64,000 nt of DNA, taken from positions 3,582,001-3,646,000 of the forward strand of contig NC_007964.1 of the NCBI RefSeq assembly GCF_000013885.1. The letters are read 5' to 3'. Position 1 is the stretch's first letter. Each line of letters begins with the position of its first letter. A program made the position numbers and the translations under genes. The notes below the pieces were generated by a model. The model was not told the DNA's origin, did not search any database, and saw only the letters and a program-made list of their open reading frames with translations. Source of the DNA: Nitrobacter hamburgensis X14. GTDB taxonomy: Bacteria > Pseudomonadota > Alphaproteobacteria > Rhizobiales > Xanthobacteraceae. Of the stretch, positions 44,091 to 52,786 are shown piece by piece.

Positions 44091-45632
44091 ATGGACATCC
44101 GATCTCAAGTTTCGATGGTCTTTCACCTGGATAAGTGCATCGGCTGCCACACCTGCAGCATCGCGTGCAAGAACATCTGGACCGATCGCAAGGGCACCGA
44201 GTACATGTACTGGAACAACGTGGAGACCAAGCCGGGTACCGGATACCCGACACGTTGGGAAGACCAGACCAAGTATCGGGGCGGCTGGGTGGTCGACGGG
44301 ACGAGGCAGAAGAGCCTGCGGCTGCGGCTGCAGGGCAAATGGGGAACGCTGACCAATATCTTCTACAATCCCTATCTGCCGACGCTCGACGACTATTTCG
44401 AGCCCTGGACCTACGACTATCAAAACCTGATCAACGCGCCCCTGGCCGACGAGCAACCGACCGCGCGCGCCATCTCGATGGTGACCGGCAAGTACATGGA
44501 CACGATCGAGGCGGGACCGAACTGGGACGACGATCTTGGCGGCTCGCAGGTCTACGCCAACAACGATCCGAACTACGATGGTGCCTCCGACGAGGAAATG
44601 CGCCAGATCAACGAGATCAACAGCACGGTCTTTTTCTACCTGCCGCGCATCTGCAACCATTGTCTCAATCCGGGCTGCGTAGCGGCCTGCCCGCAGGGAG
44701 CGATCTACAAGCGCGGCGAGGACGGCGTGGTGCTGGTCAGCCAGGAGCGCTGCCGCGCCTGGCGCATGTGCGTCTCCGGCTGCCCGTACAAGAAGACCTA
44801 CTTCAACTGGTCGACCGGCAAGGCCGAAAAGTGCATCCTGTGCTATCCGCGCCTCGAGAGCGGCCAGCCTCCGGCCTGCTTCCACTCGTGCGTGGGACGC
44901 ATCCGGTATATCGGCCTCGTGCTCTACGATGCCGATGCGATCGAGGAAACCGCCAAGGCGCCGCAAGACCAGTTGGTGGCGGCACAGCGCAACATCATCA
45001 AGGATCCGTTCGATCCGAAGATCATCGAGGCCGCCAGGGCCAACGGTATCCCCGATTCGAAGATCGACGCTGCGCAGAAGTCGCCGGTCTACCAGTTCGT
45101 CAAGAAGTGGGGCATTGCGCTGCCGCTGCATCCGGAGTTCCGCACGCTGCCGATGCTGTTCTACGTACCGCCGCTGGGGCCGGTGCTCGCCAAGGTGGAA
45201 AACGGCGTGTACGACAACATTGCCTCGGAAGCGAGACTGGGACCGTTGATGAGTTCGCTCGAAAGGTCGCGCATATCGCTTCGCTATATGGCGAGCCTGT
45301 TGTCGGGCGGTAATGAGGACATCATCCGCGACGTCTACAAGAAGCTTGTCGCTGTGCGTGTCTATATGCGCTCGAAGAAGGTCAAGGACATCCCGGAGGA
45401 AGAGGTGCAAAGGGCGCTCGCCGAAGGCAAGACCACTGCGGCCGAGGTCGAGGCGATCTGGCGGCTCACCTCGTTGCCGACCTTCGAGGAACGCTTTGTG
45501 GTTCCGCCGATGGAGCGTGAGGAATCGGTCGATGCGCTGTTCCCGCAGCTCGATCCGGTGTCGCGCAACTACCCGGTTCGCAGAGGCGAGGTCGGCGTCG
45601 GCTTCCACACCGACCCGGCGAGAGGACCATAG
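44091..45632 (+). CDS. nxrB: Nitrite oxidoreductase beta subunit (NxrB/NarH type)
   Basis: A 513-residue iron-sulfur subunit that passes electrons between the molybdenum subunit and the membrane. Cluster motifs in order: CIGCHTCSIACK (about residue 16), ICNHCLNPGCVAACPQG (about 184), RCRAWRMCVSGCPYKK (about 217, where Trp replaces a Cys and gives a 3Fe-4S cluster), and KCILCYPR with CFHSCVGR (about 244-269). No signal peptide, so it faces the cytoplasm as in Nitrobacter. NarH of nitrate reductase is the alternative. It stands alone: no nxrA, nxrX, narJ or narI is in the window, so it is probably the extra copy reported in Nitrobacter. Downstream is a hairpin and then an IS5 element. Confidence 0.9.
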   Translation: MDIRSQVSMVFHLDKCIGCHTCSIACKNIWTDRKGTEYMYWNNVETKPGTGYPTRWEDQTKYRGGWVVDGTRQKSLRLRLQGKWGTLTNIFYNPYLPTLDDYFEPWTYDYQNLINAPLADEQPTARAISMVTGKYMDTIEAGPNWDDDLGGSQVYANNDPNYDGASDEEMRQINEINSTVFFYLPRICNHCLNPGCVAACPQGAIYKRGEDGVVLVSQERCRAWRMCVSGCPYKKTYFNWSTGKAEKCILCYPRLESGQPPACFHSCVGRIRYIGLVLYDADAIEETAKAPQDQLVAAQRNIIKDPFDPKIIEAARANGIPDSKIDAAQKSPVYQFVKKWGIALPLHPEFRTLPMLFYVPPLGPVLAKVENGVYDNIASEARLGPLMSSLERSRISLRYMASLLSGGNEDIIRDVYKKLVAVRVYMRSKKVKDIPEEEVQRALAEGKTTAAEVEAIWRLTSLPTFEERFVVPPMEREESVDALFPQLDPVSRNYPVRRGEVGVGFHTDPARGP

Positions 45633-45654
45633 GCTTCTTCTTGTCACGATGCGG

Positions 45655-45699
45655 GCGCGAGACAGCGGTCGAACTTGGAAACTCGAACCTGTCTCGCGC
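45655..45699. terminator. Stem-loop after nxrB
   Basis: GCGCGAGACAG (45655-45665) and CTGTCTCGCGC (45689-45699) form a perfect 11-bp stem 23 bp past the stop. There is no T-tract, so it may be a weak or factor-dependent end of the nxrB transcript. Confidence 0.55.
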
Positions 45700-45856
45700 A
45701 GCCGCCACGGCGACATGGAGCTAACGGATTATACTCGTGGCCCCAAGTTGGTGCGAACGAGCTGAGTGCCTTATCATCGACCGACGCGATAATCCTTTAT
45801 CGTTATCGGCCGCATCGGGATCCCACAAAACCGCGCTCGACCATCATGTGGCCTAG

Positions 45857-47158
45857 CAGGCTGTTGAAGAAGTCTCTGGCGCAGCGGTTCTGGGCATGAT
45901 TCTCTTGATGCGGATGCGTCGAGGGGGGAGCGATGCGGGGAAGCGACGAACGGTCAGGCTCGCTGTTCAGCTATGTGGACTTGGAGGCTCGGATTCGCTC
46001 CGACCATCCGCTGCGAACGATCCGACAGATCGCGAACGCGGCGTTGAATGATCTGTCGAGGGACTTTGACAAGCTCTACACGGCGTTCGGCCGTCCCTCG
46101 ATCGCACCGGAGAAGCTGCTTCGGGCAATGCTGCTGCAGGCATTCTACGGGATCCGCTCGGAACGGCAGTTGATGGAGCGGCTGGAGTTCGACCTGCTGT
46201 TGCGCTGGTTCGTGGGCTTGGGCGTGGACGACCCGGTGTGGGACCACTCGACCTTCTCGAAGAACCGCGACCGATTGCTTGAAGGTGAGATCGCCGCGAA
46301 GTTCTTGAACGCGCTGATGGGGCAGCACCAGGTCAAGCGGCTGTTATCAAGCGAGCATTTTTCGGTCGACGGCACGCTGATCGAGGCGTGGGCATCGATC
46401 AAGAGCTTCCGGCGCAAGGACGGCGGTGACCAGGACAGTGATGGACCGGGACGCAACGCCGAGCGCAGTTTCCACAACGAGAAGCGCTGCAACGAGACGC
46501 ATCAGAGCACGACCGATCCCGAGGCACGGCTCTATAAGAAGGGCGGCGGCCAGCCGGCGAAGCTTTGCTACATCGGCCATGCCCTGATGGAGAACCGCAA
46601 CGGACTGGCGGTGCTGGGTGGCGTGAGCCGGGCGACCGGAACGGCGGAGCGGGATCAGGCGTTGGCGCTGATCGACTGCCACCGCGGCCAAAGCGAGCGG
46701 CGGATCACGCTGGGCGCCGACAAGGCCTATGACGTCACCGCATTCGTCGAGGACTTAAGACGGCGTTCGGTCACGCCGCACATCGCCATCGACGGGCATT
46801 TGAGCAAGACCGGAAAGCCGCGCAAGACCGCGATCGACCAGAGGACTCTCCGTCATGCCGGATATGCCGTCAGCCAACGCTGTCGCAAGCGCATCGAGGA
46901 GGTGTTCGGCTGGATCAAGGCCTCCGCCGGACTTGCCAAGATCAAGCTGCGAGGCCGCGACCGCGTCAACGCCACCTTCACCCTGGCGCTGGCGGCCTAC
47001 AACCTGATCCGCTTGCCCAAACTCCTGGCAGCCGCCGCGTGAAACACAAGTCGTGCACCGTCAAGATGCTCGATCAGGACCCTGATGGTGGCGCCGCCCG
47101 CAGATCACGCTGACTCCATTCCATATCCGTCTCCGTGGGAAACTTCTTCAACAGCCTG
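45857..47158 (+). mobile_element. IS5-family insertion sequence (element 3)
   Basis: 1302 bp bounded by inverted repeats CAGGCTGTTGAAGAAGT and its complement, flanked on both sides by CTAG (45853-45856 and 47159-47162), a 4-bp target duplication typical of IS5. One full transposase gene lies inside. It is inserted behind nxrB. Confidence 0.96.
45933..47042 (+). CDS. IS5-family transposase (element 3)
   Basis: A 369-residue single-frame transposase. The three catalytic acids lie in HFSVDGTLIEAW, LGADKAYDV and RKRIEEVFGWIK. An N-terminal DUF772-type region (RPSIAPEKLLRAMLLQAFYG) precedes them. ATG 45933 follows GGGGGGAGC. Intact and possibly active. Confidence 0.95.
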   Translation: MRGSDERSGSLFSYVDLEARIRSDHPLRTIRQIANAALNDLSRDFDKLYTAFGRPSIAPEKLLRAMLLQAFYGIRSERQLMERLEFDLLLRWFVGLGVDDPVWDHSTFSKNRDRLLEGEIAAKFLNALMGQHQVKRLLSSEHFSVDGTLIEAWASIKSFRRKDGGDQDSDGPGRNAERSFHNEKRCNETHQSTTDPEARLYKKGGGQPAKLCYIGHALMENRNGLAVLGGVSRATGTAERDQALALIDCHRGQSERRITLGADKAYDVTAFVEDLRRRSVTPHIAIDGHLSKTGKPRKTAIDQRTLRHAGYAVSQRCRKRIEEVFGWIKASAGLAKIKLRGRDRVNATFTLALAAYNLIRLPKLLAAAA

Positions 47159-47383
47159 CTAGAGATTGGCGCTCTATTCCTTCACTGCACACATCGGATG
47201 CCTGACAATCAGGGCCGGCACAATGGCGTTCTCACCGTCGTGCCGCCTTGCGCCATCACACCCGCCGGCGGAGTGCCGGCAGCTCGATAGGAGTTAAGTC
47301 GTACATCTGGAACTCCCTCCCCTTCCCGCGCATTGATCTGCCGGAACGGGAGACCCGCGCCCCGCAATTCCCGACCCGACTTG

Positions 47384-47410
47384 GCCCGCCTCCCCGGCGG
47401 GCTTTCTCTT
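47384..47410 (+). terminator. Rho-independent terminator-like hairpin
   Basis: Stem GCCCGCC / GGCGGGC with loop TCCCC and tail TTTCTCTT on the plus strand. No supported gene ends just upstream except the insertion element. Confidence 0.7.
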
Positions 47411-47490
47411 GTTTCGCATCGGGGGGACCCACCGCCGACTTGAAGCCACCGGTCAGGCATCCCACATAAAAGTCAATCCCCCATCCGTGA

Positions 47491-47524
47491 GCCCCTGCCG
47501 TGAAAACGGTGGGGGCCTTTTTCG
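47491..47524 (+). terminator. Rho-independent terminator-like hairpin
   Basis: GCCCCTGCCGT pairs with ACGGTGGGGGC (two G-T wobbles) around a GAAA loop, followed by CTTTTTCG. This is the best terminator of the cluster. Confidence 0.75.
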
Positions 47525-47722
47525 TGATCTCACAAAACGCACAGCGCCGCCTCGCGGAATAGGTTCACCGGTAGCGCTGTGCCTGACGACTGTGCCTGAA
47601 ATTTCCCAGTGATGATCCGCCGTAGCAACGTCGTCAAAGTTCATCTGCCTTTCGCCCGCCGTCAAATGACCGTGATCAAACCGGCGTCCAGGAACCCCTT
47701 CCTGACCCTGCACATTAACCAC

Positions 47723-47753
47723 GCGGACGGGCCTTTGGCCGGGTGCCGTCCGC
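47723..47753. repeat. Hairpin GCGGACGG / CCGTCCGC
   Basis: A perfect 8-bp stem around a GC-rich 15-base centre that itself contains GGCC twice. It lies 16 bp before a further terminator-like hairpin. Confidence 0.6.
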
Positions 47754-47768
47754 CTTAGTTCCTGACTT

Positions 47769-47802
47769 GGCCCGCTCTTTCCTCCTGGCGGGCCTTTCTT
47801 TG
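47769..47802 (+). terminator. Rho-independent terminator-like hairpin
   Basis: GGCCCGC and GCGGGCC flank TCTTTCCTCCTG, followed by TTTCTTTG. The preceding CTGACTTGGCCCG echoes the hairpin at 47384. Confidence 0.65.
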
Positions 47803-47833
47803 CCACGAACAATCCCTGATCGCGCATCGGCGT

Positions 47834-48226
47834 CTAATGCGGTTGTGCGTCCATCGGCACTAGAAAAGTAAAATGATACTTGACGTCGTCGCCACGAAAC
47901 CGGTCGAGAAAAAACCAGACCTCCGCCTCGCTCTTCTCTTGAAGGGATGCGGCTCGTACAACAAAGGTACTCTCCGACACGCACAAAGGCTTTCCACCAG
48001 TTCTCATCTGGCTCAGTTCCTGAACGAACCAATTCTCTCTCACGCGCGTTTTGGCTGATCTCAATGAGGGGGCCGAGAACACCAGGACCGCCCTGCCATC
48101 GATTTCCAATGTGAAATAGCGCCCCGAAGCAGCATCGCTTTCACCCTCCTCCGACGGGGGGCGCCCGTCACGCCACTCGTCGCGCTCCGTATGAGGCTCC
48201 GCGCCACGCCTGACCTTCAAGCGCAT
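47834..48226 (-). CDS. Conserved hypothetical protein coupled to the TonB receptor
   Basis: A 130-residue soluble protein of unknown function. It has a charged N-terminus followed by a block FTLEIDGRAVLVFSAPSLR and WFVQELSQMRTGGKPL, a pattern I recognise from small Bradyrhizobiaceae proteins without known role. Its ATG overlaps the stop of the TonB receptor (TGATG), so the two are translated together. It lacks a signal peptide. Confidence 0.7.
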   Translation of the reverse strand: MRLKVRRGAEPHTERDEWRDGRPPSEEGESDAASGRYFTLEIDGRAVLVFSAPSLRSAKTRVRENWFVQELSQMRTGGKPLCVSESTFVVRAASLQEKSEAEVWFFLDRFRGDDVKYHFTFLVPMDAQPH

Positions 48227-50541
48227 CAGAACTTGGCGGTAGCCGACAATCGGAATACCCGCGGTGACCCTGGCGTGATGTTGTTGTTTCCGTCAGCCGT
48301 TGCGTAGTATTTCCGATCGAACAGATTTTCGATGTTCAACTGAGCACGCCATGTTTCATTCAAGGTCAGGAAGACTGCACCATCCACGCGCGTAAAATCC
48401 GGAATGCGGACGGTATCGTCGGACGACGCAAAGAAATTCGAATAGTGAATCACCCCGATGGCCGCTGCCCACATTGGATTGAATTGGTATTTGTTCCAAA
48501 CGGAAATCGTATTGTACGGCACCAGCGCCACCCTGTTGCCCGCCACGACCGTCGGCGACGTATTGCTTGCGATCCGTGCATCCGTATAGGCATACCCTGC
48601 GGTAATCTGCCAGGAATCCGTGACATAACCAGCAAGTGACGCCTCGAAGCCGCGAGTCTTGGTCGCTCCGCTGAGGAGGAAGAAGCCAGAATTGTTCGGA
48701 TCCGCAAGACGCTGGTTGGTCCGATCGAGGTCATACAATGCCGCGGCAAACTGAAGGCGAGGCAGAATGTCGTATTTGACCCCAACTTCCTTGTTCACGA
48801 ACTTCTCCGGCTCTGCGATCACCAGCCCGGGATTGAGCGAGCTGAATTGATCGCCCGCGCTCGGCAGATACGACACGCTATAGCTGCCGTAGATCGAAAG
48901 ATTATCGATTGGCTTGAAGATGACCCCGGCGCGAGGTGACACCAGATCGTCGACACGACCCATCACGACGTTAGTGCGCCTGTCTCGCGACTGAAGATCG
49001 AAATGATCGAACCGCACGCCGCCGATCAACTGCAGATAGCGGGTTATCTCGACTTGGTCCTGCACATAGACCGCGCCAAGGTTAAGATTATAGGTGTTGT
49101 TCGAGTCCTTTGCAGTGTTTACGAACGTCACCGGGACATAGGAGACCGGATTCCTCGGATCAACGGCGATGGTGTCCGACACGCCGTTGAAGAAACCGCT
49201 ATGGCGAAAGTTCAGGCCGCTTTGACGACCGACCTCGCCTCCAAATACAACAGTATGGCGCGTGATCCCGGCGTCGAACTTGTATGTCAGGTCCGTTTGA
49301 TTGAAGAGGTTGGTACGATCCGTCTCGTTGTTGTAGGCGGACAAATTACTCGAAGTACCGGCAACATTCACTGCGCCCGAGTTCGCTCCGCCGCCAGGAT
49401 AAATGTTCTGGTAGAATTTGTCGTAGCGCGCCGCCTGGGTCGCATTGCGGACCGTGAACCCGTTTTCGAAATCATGCTCGATAACGGCAGTGCCGATGTC
49501 GACATCAGCGAGCGCATAGTTCAGATTTGGATTGCCGAAGAATGTCGATGCCGACGTATCGTACGGAGGCCTCGGCAACGCGTTGCCCGGGAGGATCTGC
49601 GAGGGAATACCACGATCGACGGTGCGGCGATCGTGCAGATGCTCGTAGCTCAACTTGACCGTCGTGGTATCGTTTGGCGCAAACGTGACGGTTGGATTGA
49701 CGGCCCAGCGCTCGAGATTGACGAAATCCCGATAGCTCTCTGTATTTTCATACATAGCATTGAAGCGCGCCGCCCAGTTCTCGTTGACGGCCTGCCCGAT
49801 ATCGGTCGTCACGCGCGCGCCCGGATAGGAGTTGCCGCCGACTGTCACCTCGCGCACGGTCGTGCCATCGGCCTCCTTCAGCACACGATTGATCACGCCG
49901 CCGCCGCCGCCACGCCCGAAGATCATGGCGTTGGGGCCCTTCAAGACTTCGAGCCTCTGCAAATTGTAGAAATCGCGAAAATACTGCACGTCGTCCCGGA
50001 TTCCGTTCGTGTAGAAGTCCGCATTGCTTCGCTGCCCGCGGATCACCAGGTCGTCCCGATGGGACTCGCCCTGATGATAGATGACGCCGGGCACATACCG
50101 GGTCGCTTCGCCGATCGAGGTGAAAGACTGGTCCTTGATGAAGTCTTTCGTAAGAACGGAGATTGACTGAGGGACATTGATCAAAGCGGTGTTCGTTCGC
50201 GTTCCGCTGCTCGTGCTCTGTGTGACGTAACCTGTCTGTCCGGTCCTCGCGTCCTGGCTGCTCACGCTCGGAAACTTCTTCTCCGAAGGCGCGGCAACGA
50301 CGGTCCGCCCTCTCGGTCGCGCCGCTCTCGATGTGTTGGGCGTCGATCGGGCTCGACGGGTTCTCTGTTGCGGCGGCGATACGTGAATCGGCGGCAACGG
50401 ATTTGCAGATGACTGTTCCTGTTGAGCCAGCGCCGGGGTACAATCGAGCAACAATCCGGCGCCAAGCACCACCGCTGCACTGGTCGACAACAATAAGCAG
50501 CGCCAACCGTGACGCTCAACCCCTGACCCGATGTTCGTCAT
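48226..50541 (-). CDS. TonB-dependent siderophore receptor (catecholate/FiuA-like)
   Basis: A 771-residue outer-membrane receptor with signal peptide (cleavage near TPALAQ, about residue 38), a short Arg/Pro-rich linker, plug domain (about 95-225, with NVPQSISVLTKDFI, YVPGVIYHQGESHRDDLVIRG, RLEVLKGPNAMIFGRGGGGG) and a barrel ending ATAKF. The unusual GRGGGGGVINRV is seen in FiuA/CirA-like ferric siderophore receptors. It should import iron chelates. Two half-sites like the Irr/ICE element (TTTAGAA at 50646, TTCTAAA at 50709) are upstream but too far apart. Start 50541 (MTNIGSGVERH) precedes the signal peptide. Confidence 0.9.
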   Translation of the reverse strand: MTNIGSGVERHGWRCLLLSTSAAVVLGAGLLLDCTPALAQQEQSSANPLPPIHVSPPQQRTRRARSTPNTSRAARPRGRTVVAAPSEKKFPSVSSQDARTGQTGYVTQSTSSGTRTNTALINVPQSISVLTKDFIKDQSFTSIGEATRYVPGVIYHQGESHRDDLVIRGQRSNADFYTNGIRDDVQYFRDFYNLQRLEVLKGPNAMIFGRGGGGGVINRVLKEADGTTVREVTVGGNSYPGARVTTDIGQAVNENWAARFNAMYENTESYRDFVNLERWAVNPTVTFAPNDTTTVKLSYEHLHDRRTVDRGIPSQILPGNALPRPPYDTSASTFFGNPNLNYALADVDIGTAVIEHDFENGFTVRNATQAARYDKFYQNIYPGGGANSGAVNVAGTSSNLSAYNNETDRTNLFNQTDLTYKFDAGITRHTVVFGGEVGRQSGLNFRHSGFFNGVSDTIAVDPRNPVSYVPVTFVNTAKDSNNTYNLNLGAVYVQDQVEITRYLQLIGGVRFDHFDLQSRDRRTNVVMGRVDDLVSPRAGVIFKPIDNLSIYGSYSVSYLPSAGDQFSSLNPGLVIAEPEKFVNKEVGVKYDILPRLQFAAALYDLDRTNQRLADPNNSGFFLLSGATKTRGFEASLAGYVTDSWQITAGYAYTDARIASNTSPTVVAGNRVALVPYNTISVWNKYQFNPMWAAAIGVIHYSNFFASSDDTVRIPDFTRVDGAVFLTLNETWRAQLNIENLFDRKYYATADGNNNITPGSPRVFRLSATAKF

Positions 50542-50825
50542 AAAATGCCCCGAATTCCGCGCGCCGCACTGATTCAAAGCAGCGGCCGCGTGCCCAAATA
50601 CAGGACGCATCTGCCGGGACAGAATTAGGTGAGGATTAAATCCCGTTTAGAATAGATCAATATTCGCTTGAACGTCGGCGCCAGCTTCCGGGCGGCCATT
50701 TTTAATCGTTCTAAATTTGGCGACGGACAATAGCTTGACCGGCCGAAGGTCCCCTGACAGTCAATCGACGTCCGAGCAACGTATTAGCTGTCCAGTCCAG
50801 CCAAGTAGATCACCCGAGTGATGCC

Positions 50826-51491
50826 ATGCGCCTCCTGTTGATCGAAGACGACGCAATGTTCGGCAAGGCGCTCGTACGAGGACTCAAGCAAAACGGCATG
50901 ACCATCGATTGGGTTCGCAATGGCCCGGACGGCTTTGCCGCATTGAAACGTGCGGAACATGCTATTGCTCTACTCGACGTCGGACTTCCGGAGATGTCGG
51001 GTTTTGATGTCCTCAAGGCTATGCGCGGAACCAGCAAGGCCCCGCCCATTCTCATCATCACGGCGCGCGACCAGGTCGAAGACATGGTGACCGGCCTTGA
51101 TCTCGGAGCTGATGACTACATCGTCAAACCGTTTGAACTTCGGGCTCTCCTCGCTCGCATTCGGGCCATCGTACGGCGGGTCAATGCTCGATCCAATTCC
51201 GTGGTGACGAGCAAGGAAATTACCCTGGACCCTTCCACTTACATCGCGACGTTCCGCGGCATCGAGTCTGTTCTTTCGGCACGCGAATTCTCGGTCCTGC
51301 ACGCGCTTATGGAGCGCCCGGGAACGATCCTCTCGCGTTCCCAGATCGAGAGCCGTATCTACGGCTGGAGCGAGGAGGTCCAGAGCAATGCCGTCGACGT
51401 TGTCATTCATGGGCTGCGCAAGAAATACGGCAAGGATATCATTCGAAACATACGGGGCGCAGGCTGGATGGTCACCAAGGCCGGCATATGA
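50826..51491 (+). CDS. OmpR-type response regulator
   Basis: A 221-residue response regulator with receiver (about 1-115; acidic pocket EDD, phosphorylation Asp in ALLDVGLPEMSG, Lys in IVKPFELRA) and winged-helix DNA-binding domain (about 125-220; SAREFSVLHALMERPG, VIHGLRKKYGKDIIRNIRGAGWM). Its stop overlaps the next kinase gene (ATGA). It is close to the divergent siderophore receptor, which may be a target; the stimulus is unknown. Confidence 0.93.
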   Translation: MRLLLIEDDAMFGKALVRGLKQNGMTIDWVRNGPDGFAALKRAEHAIALLDVGLPEMSGFDVLKAMRGTSKAPPILIITARDQVEDMVTGLDLGADDYIVKPFELRALLARIRAIVRRVNARSNSVVTSKEITLDPSTYIATFRGIESVLSAREFSVLHALMERPGTILSRSQIESRIYGWSEEVQSNAVDVVIHGLRKKYGKDIIRNIRGAGWMVTKAGI

Positions 51492-52786
51492 GATCGCTTA
51501 GCAAGGCTATCATCACTCCGGTTACATCATTGCTGGCGGCATTCTGTCTGGCTGCATCAACAATGTCGTTCTTCCTTGTAGCCTTCGAGATGAACAAGTT
51601 TCTCGATGCGCAGCTTCAGGAGATAGCGATCAATGTCGCCCCGGGGGAACGCCGCGACGCCGATCCGCTGTTGGACGCGGAGCACGAGGACCAACTCGTC
51701 GTTCGCATCTGGGATCGCTCCGGCAACCTTGTTCATCGTGCAGGCCCGCCGGTCGACATTCCTTGGCGCTCTCAACCGGGGCTTACCGATGTCGTGGCCG
51801 AAGGACAGGAATGGCGTGTCTATCGGTGGAGCCACGCGCAGCATAACATACAGATCGCACAAGCCTGGAGCGCGCGCCGGGAAATTGCGAGGTTCGCGGC
51901 GGCCGGTGCGGCACTTCCACTGCTTCTGTCAATCCCTCTTGCCTGGTTCATCATACGCCGATCGATCAATCGAACCCTTCGCGGTCTTCACCGCCTGTCA
52001 AGCGACATCGGCCGCCGCAGTGTGGACGCGCGCGAACCTCTGGGACCTGCGGGAGTGCCGAAAGAGATAGCTCCTCTGATCGTAGCTATCGACGAATTGG
52101 TCGAACGCTATCGTCGGGAATTGGAAGCTCAAAGACGCTTCGTTGCCGATGCCGCACACGAACTTCGGACGCCGCTTGCGGCGCTGCAGATCCAGGCGGA
52201 CAATCTGCTCGCATCGGATCTCAGCGATCAATCCCGGGAGATGGCAAACGAACTCGGCGAAGGTGTCAGGAGGTCTTCCTATTTGGCGAGTCAGCTCCTG
52301 GAAATGGCGAGGACCGAAGGCGCCACGTCTCCGGAACATCGGATGATCGACCTCGCTGCACTCATCACCTCGATACTGGCAGACTTCGTCTCCGTTGCCG
52401 AGGCGAGCGACATTCAGTTCGAACGGGAGATTGTCGCGGCGGCTTCCGTCAAGGGCGACGAGACCGCGATCCGGAAGCTGGTATCGATCCTTCTCGACAA
52501 CGCGGTTCGTTATTCCCCGCGGAACGGGCTGATTACGGTCAGACTTTTGCTCGCCGACAATCGACCGAAGATAGACATTCTGGATAGCGGTCCAGGAATT
52601 GCCGACGAGGCAATGCCTTTCATCTACGACCGCTTTTTCCGTGCTGCGCCGCAGGAAATCGAAGGCACTGGCCTCGGATTGGCAATTGCGAAAACCACCG
52701 CGGATCGCCACGACCTGCAGTTGCGTCATGCAAACCGGGCAGATCAGATCGGTACGATCGCGACAATCATATTTCCGCAGGCATGA
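51488..52786 (+). CDS. Sensor histidine kinase
   Basis: A 432-residue membrane kinase paired with the response regulator just upstream. Two membrane helices (about residues 12-34 and 138-158) flank a periplasmic loop. HAMP, then H-box AHELRTPLAAL (His at about 225), N-box LLDNAVRYSP, and ATP sites DSGPGI and GTGLGLAIAK follow. Its end overlaps 20 bp with the opposite-strand kinase gene, so the two systems converge. Confidence 0.93.
   Translation: MRSLSKAIITPVTSLLAAFCLAASTMSFFLVAFEMNKFLDAQLQEIAINVAPGERRDADPLLDAEHEDQLVVRIWDRSGNLVHRAGPPVDIPWRSQPGLTDVVAEGQEWRVYRWSHAQHNIQIAQAWSARREIARFAAAGAALPLLLSIPLAWFIIRRSINRTLRGLHRLSSDIGRRSVDAREPLGPAGVPKEIAPLIVAIDELVERYRRELEAQRRFVADAAHELRTPLAALQIQADNLLASDLSDQSREMANELGEGVRRSSYLASQLLEMARTEGATSPEHRMIDLAALITSILADFVSVAEASDIQFEREIVAAASVKGDETAIRKLVSILLDNAVRYSPRNGLITVRLLLADNRPKIDILDSGPGIADEAMPFIYDRFFRAAPQEIEGTGLGLAIAKTTADRHDLQLRHANRADQIGTIATIIFPQA

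Larger units (their letters stand above)
47163..47833. other. 671-bp gap with hairpins, no clear gene
   Basis: No reading frame here looks like a gene. The stretch holds several hairpins (listed separately) and repeats of the phrase ACTTGGCCCG. A 30-codon open frame begins at 47200 (MPDNQGRHNGV) but has no support beyond being open. Confidence 0.5.

Noticed and set aside
44008..45716. Long minus-strand frame opposite nxrB
   Set aside because: Shadow frame of a clearly coding, conserved gene.
50646..50715. Irr-type site before the siderophore receptor
   Set aside because: The TTTAGAA and TTCTAAA halves are 56 bp apart rather than 3.
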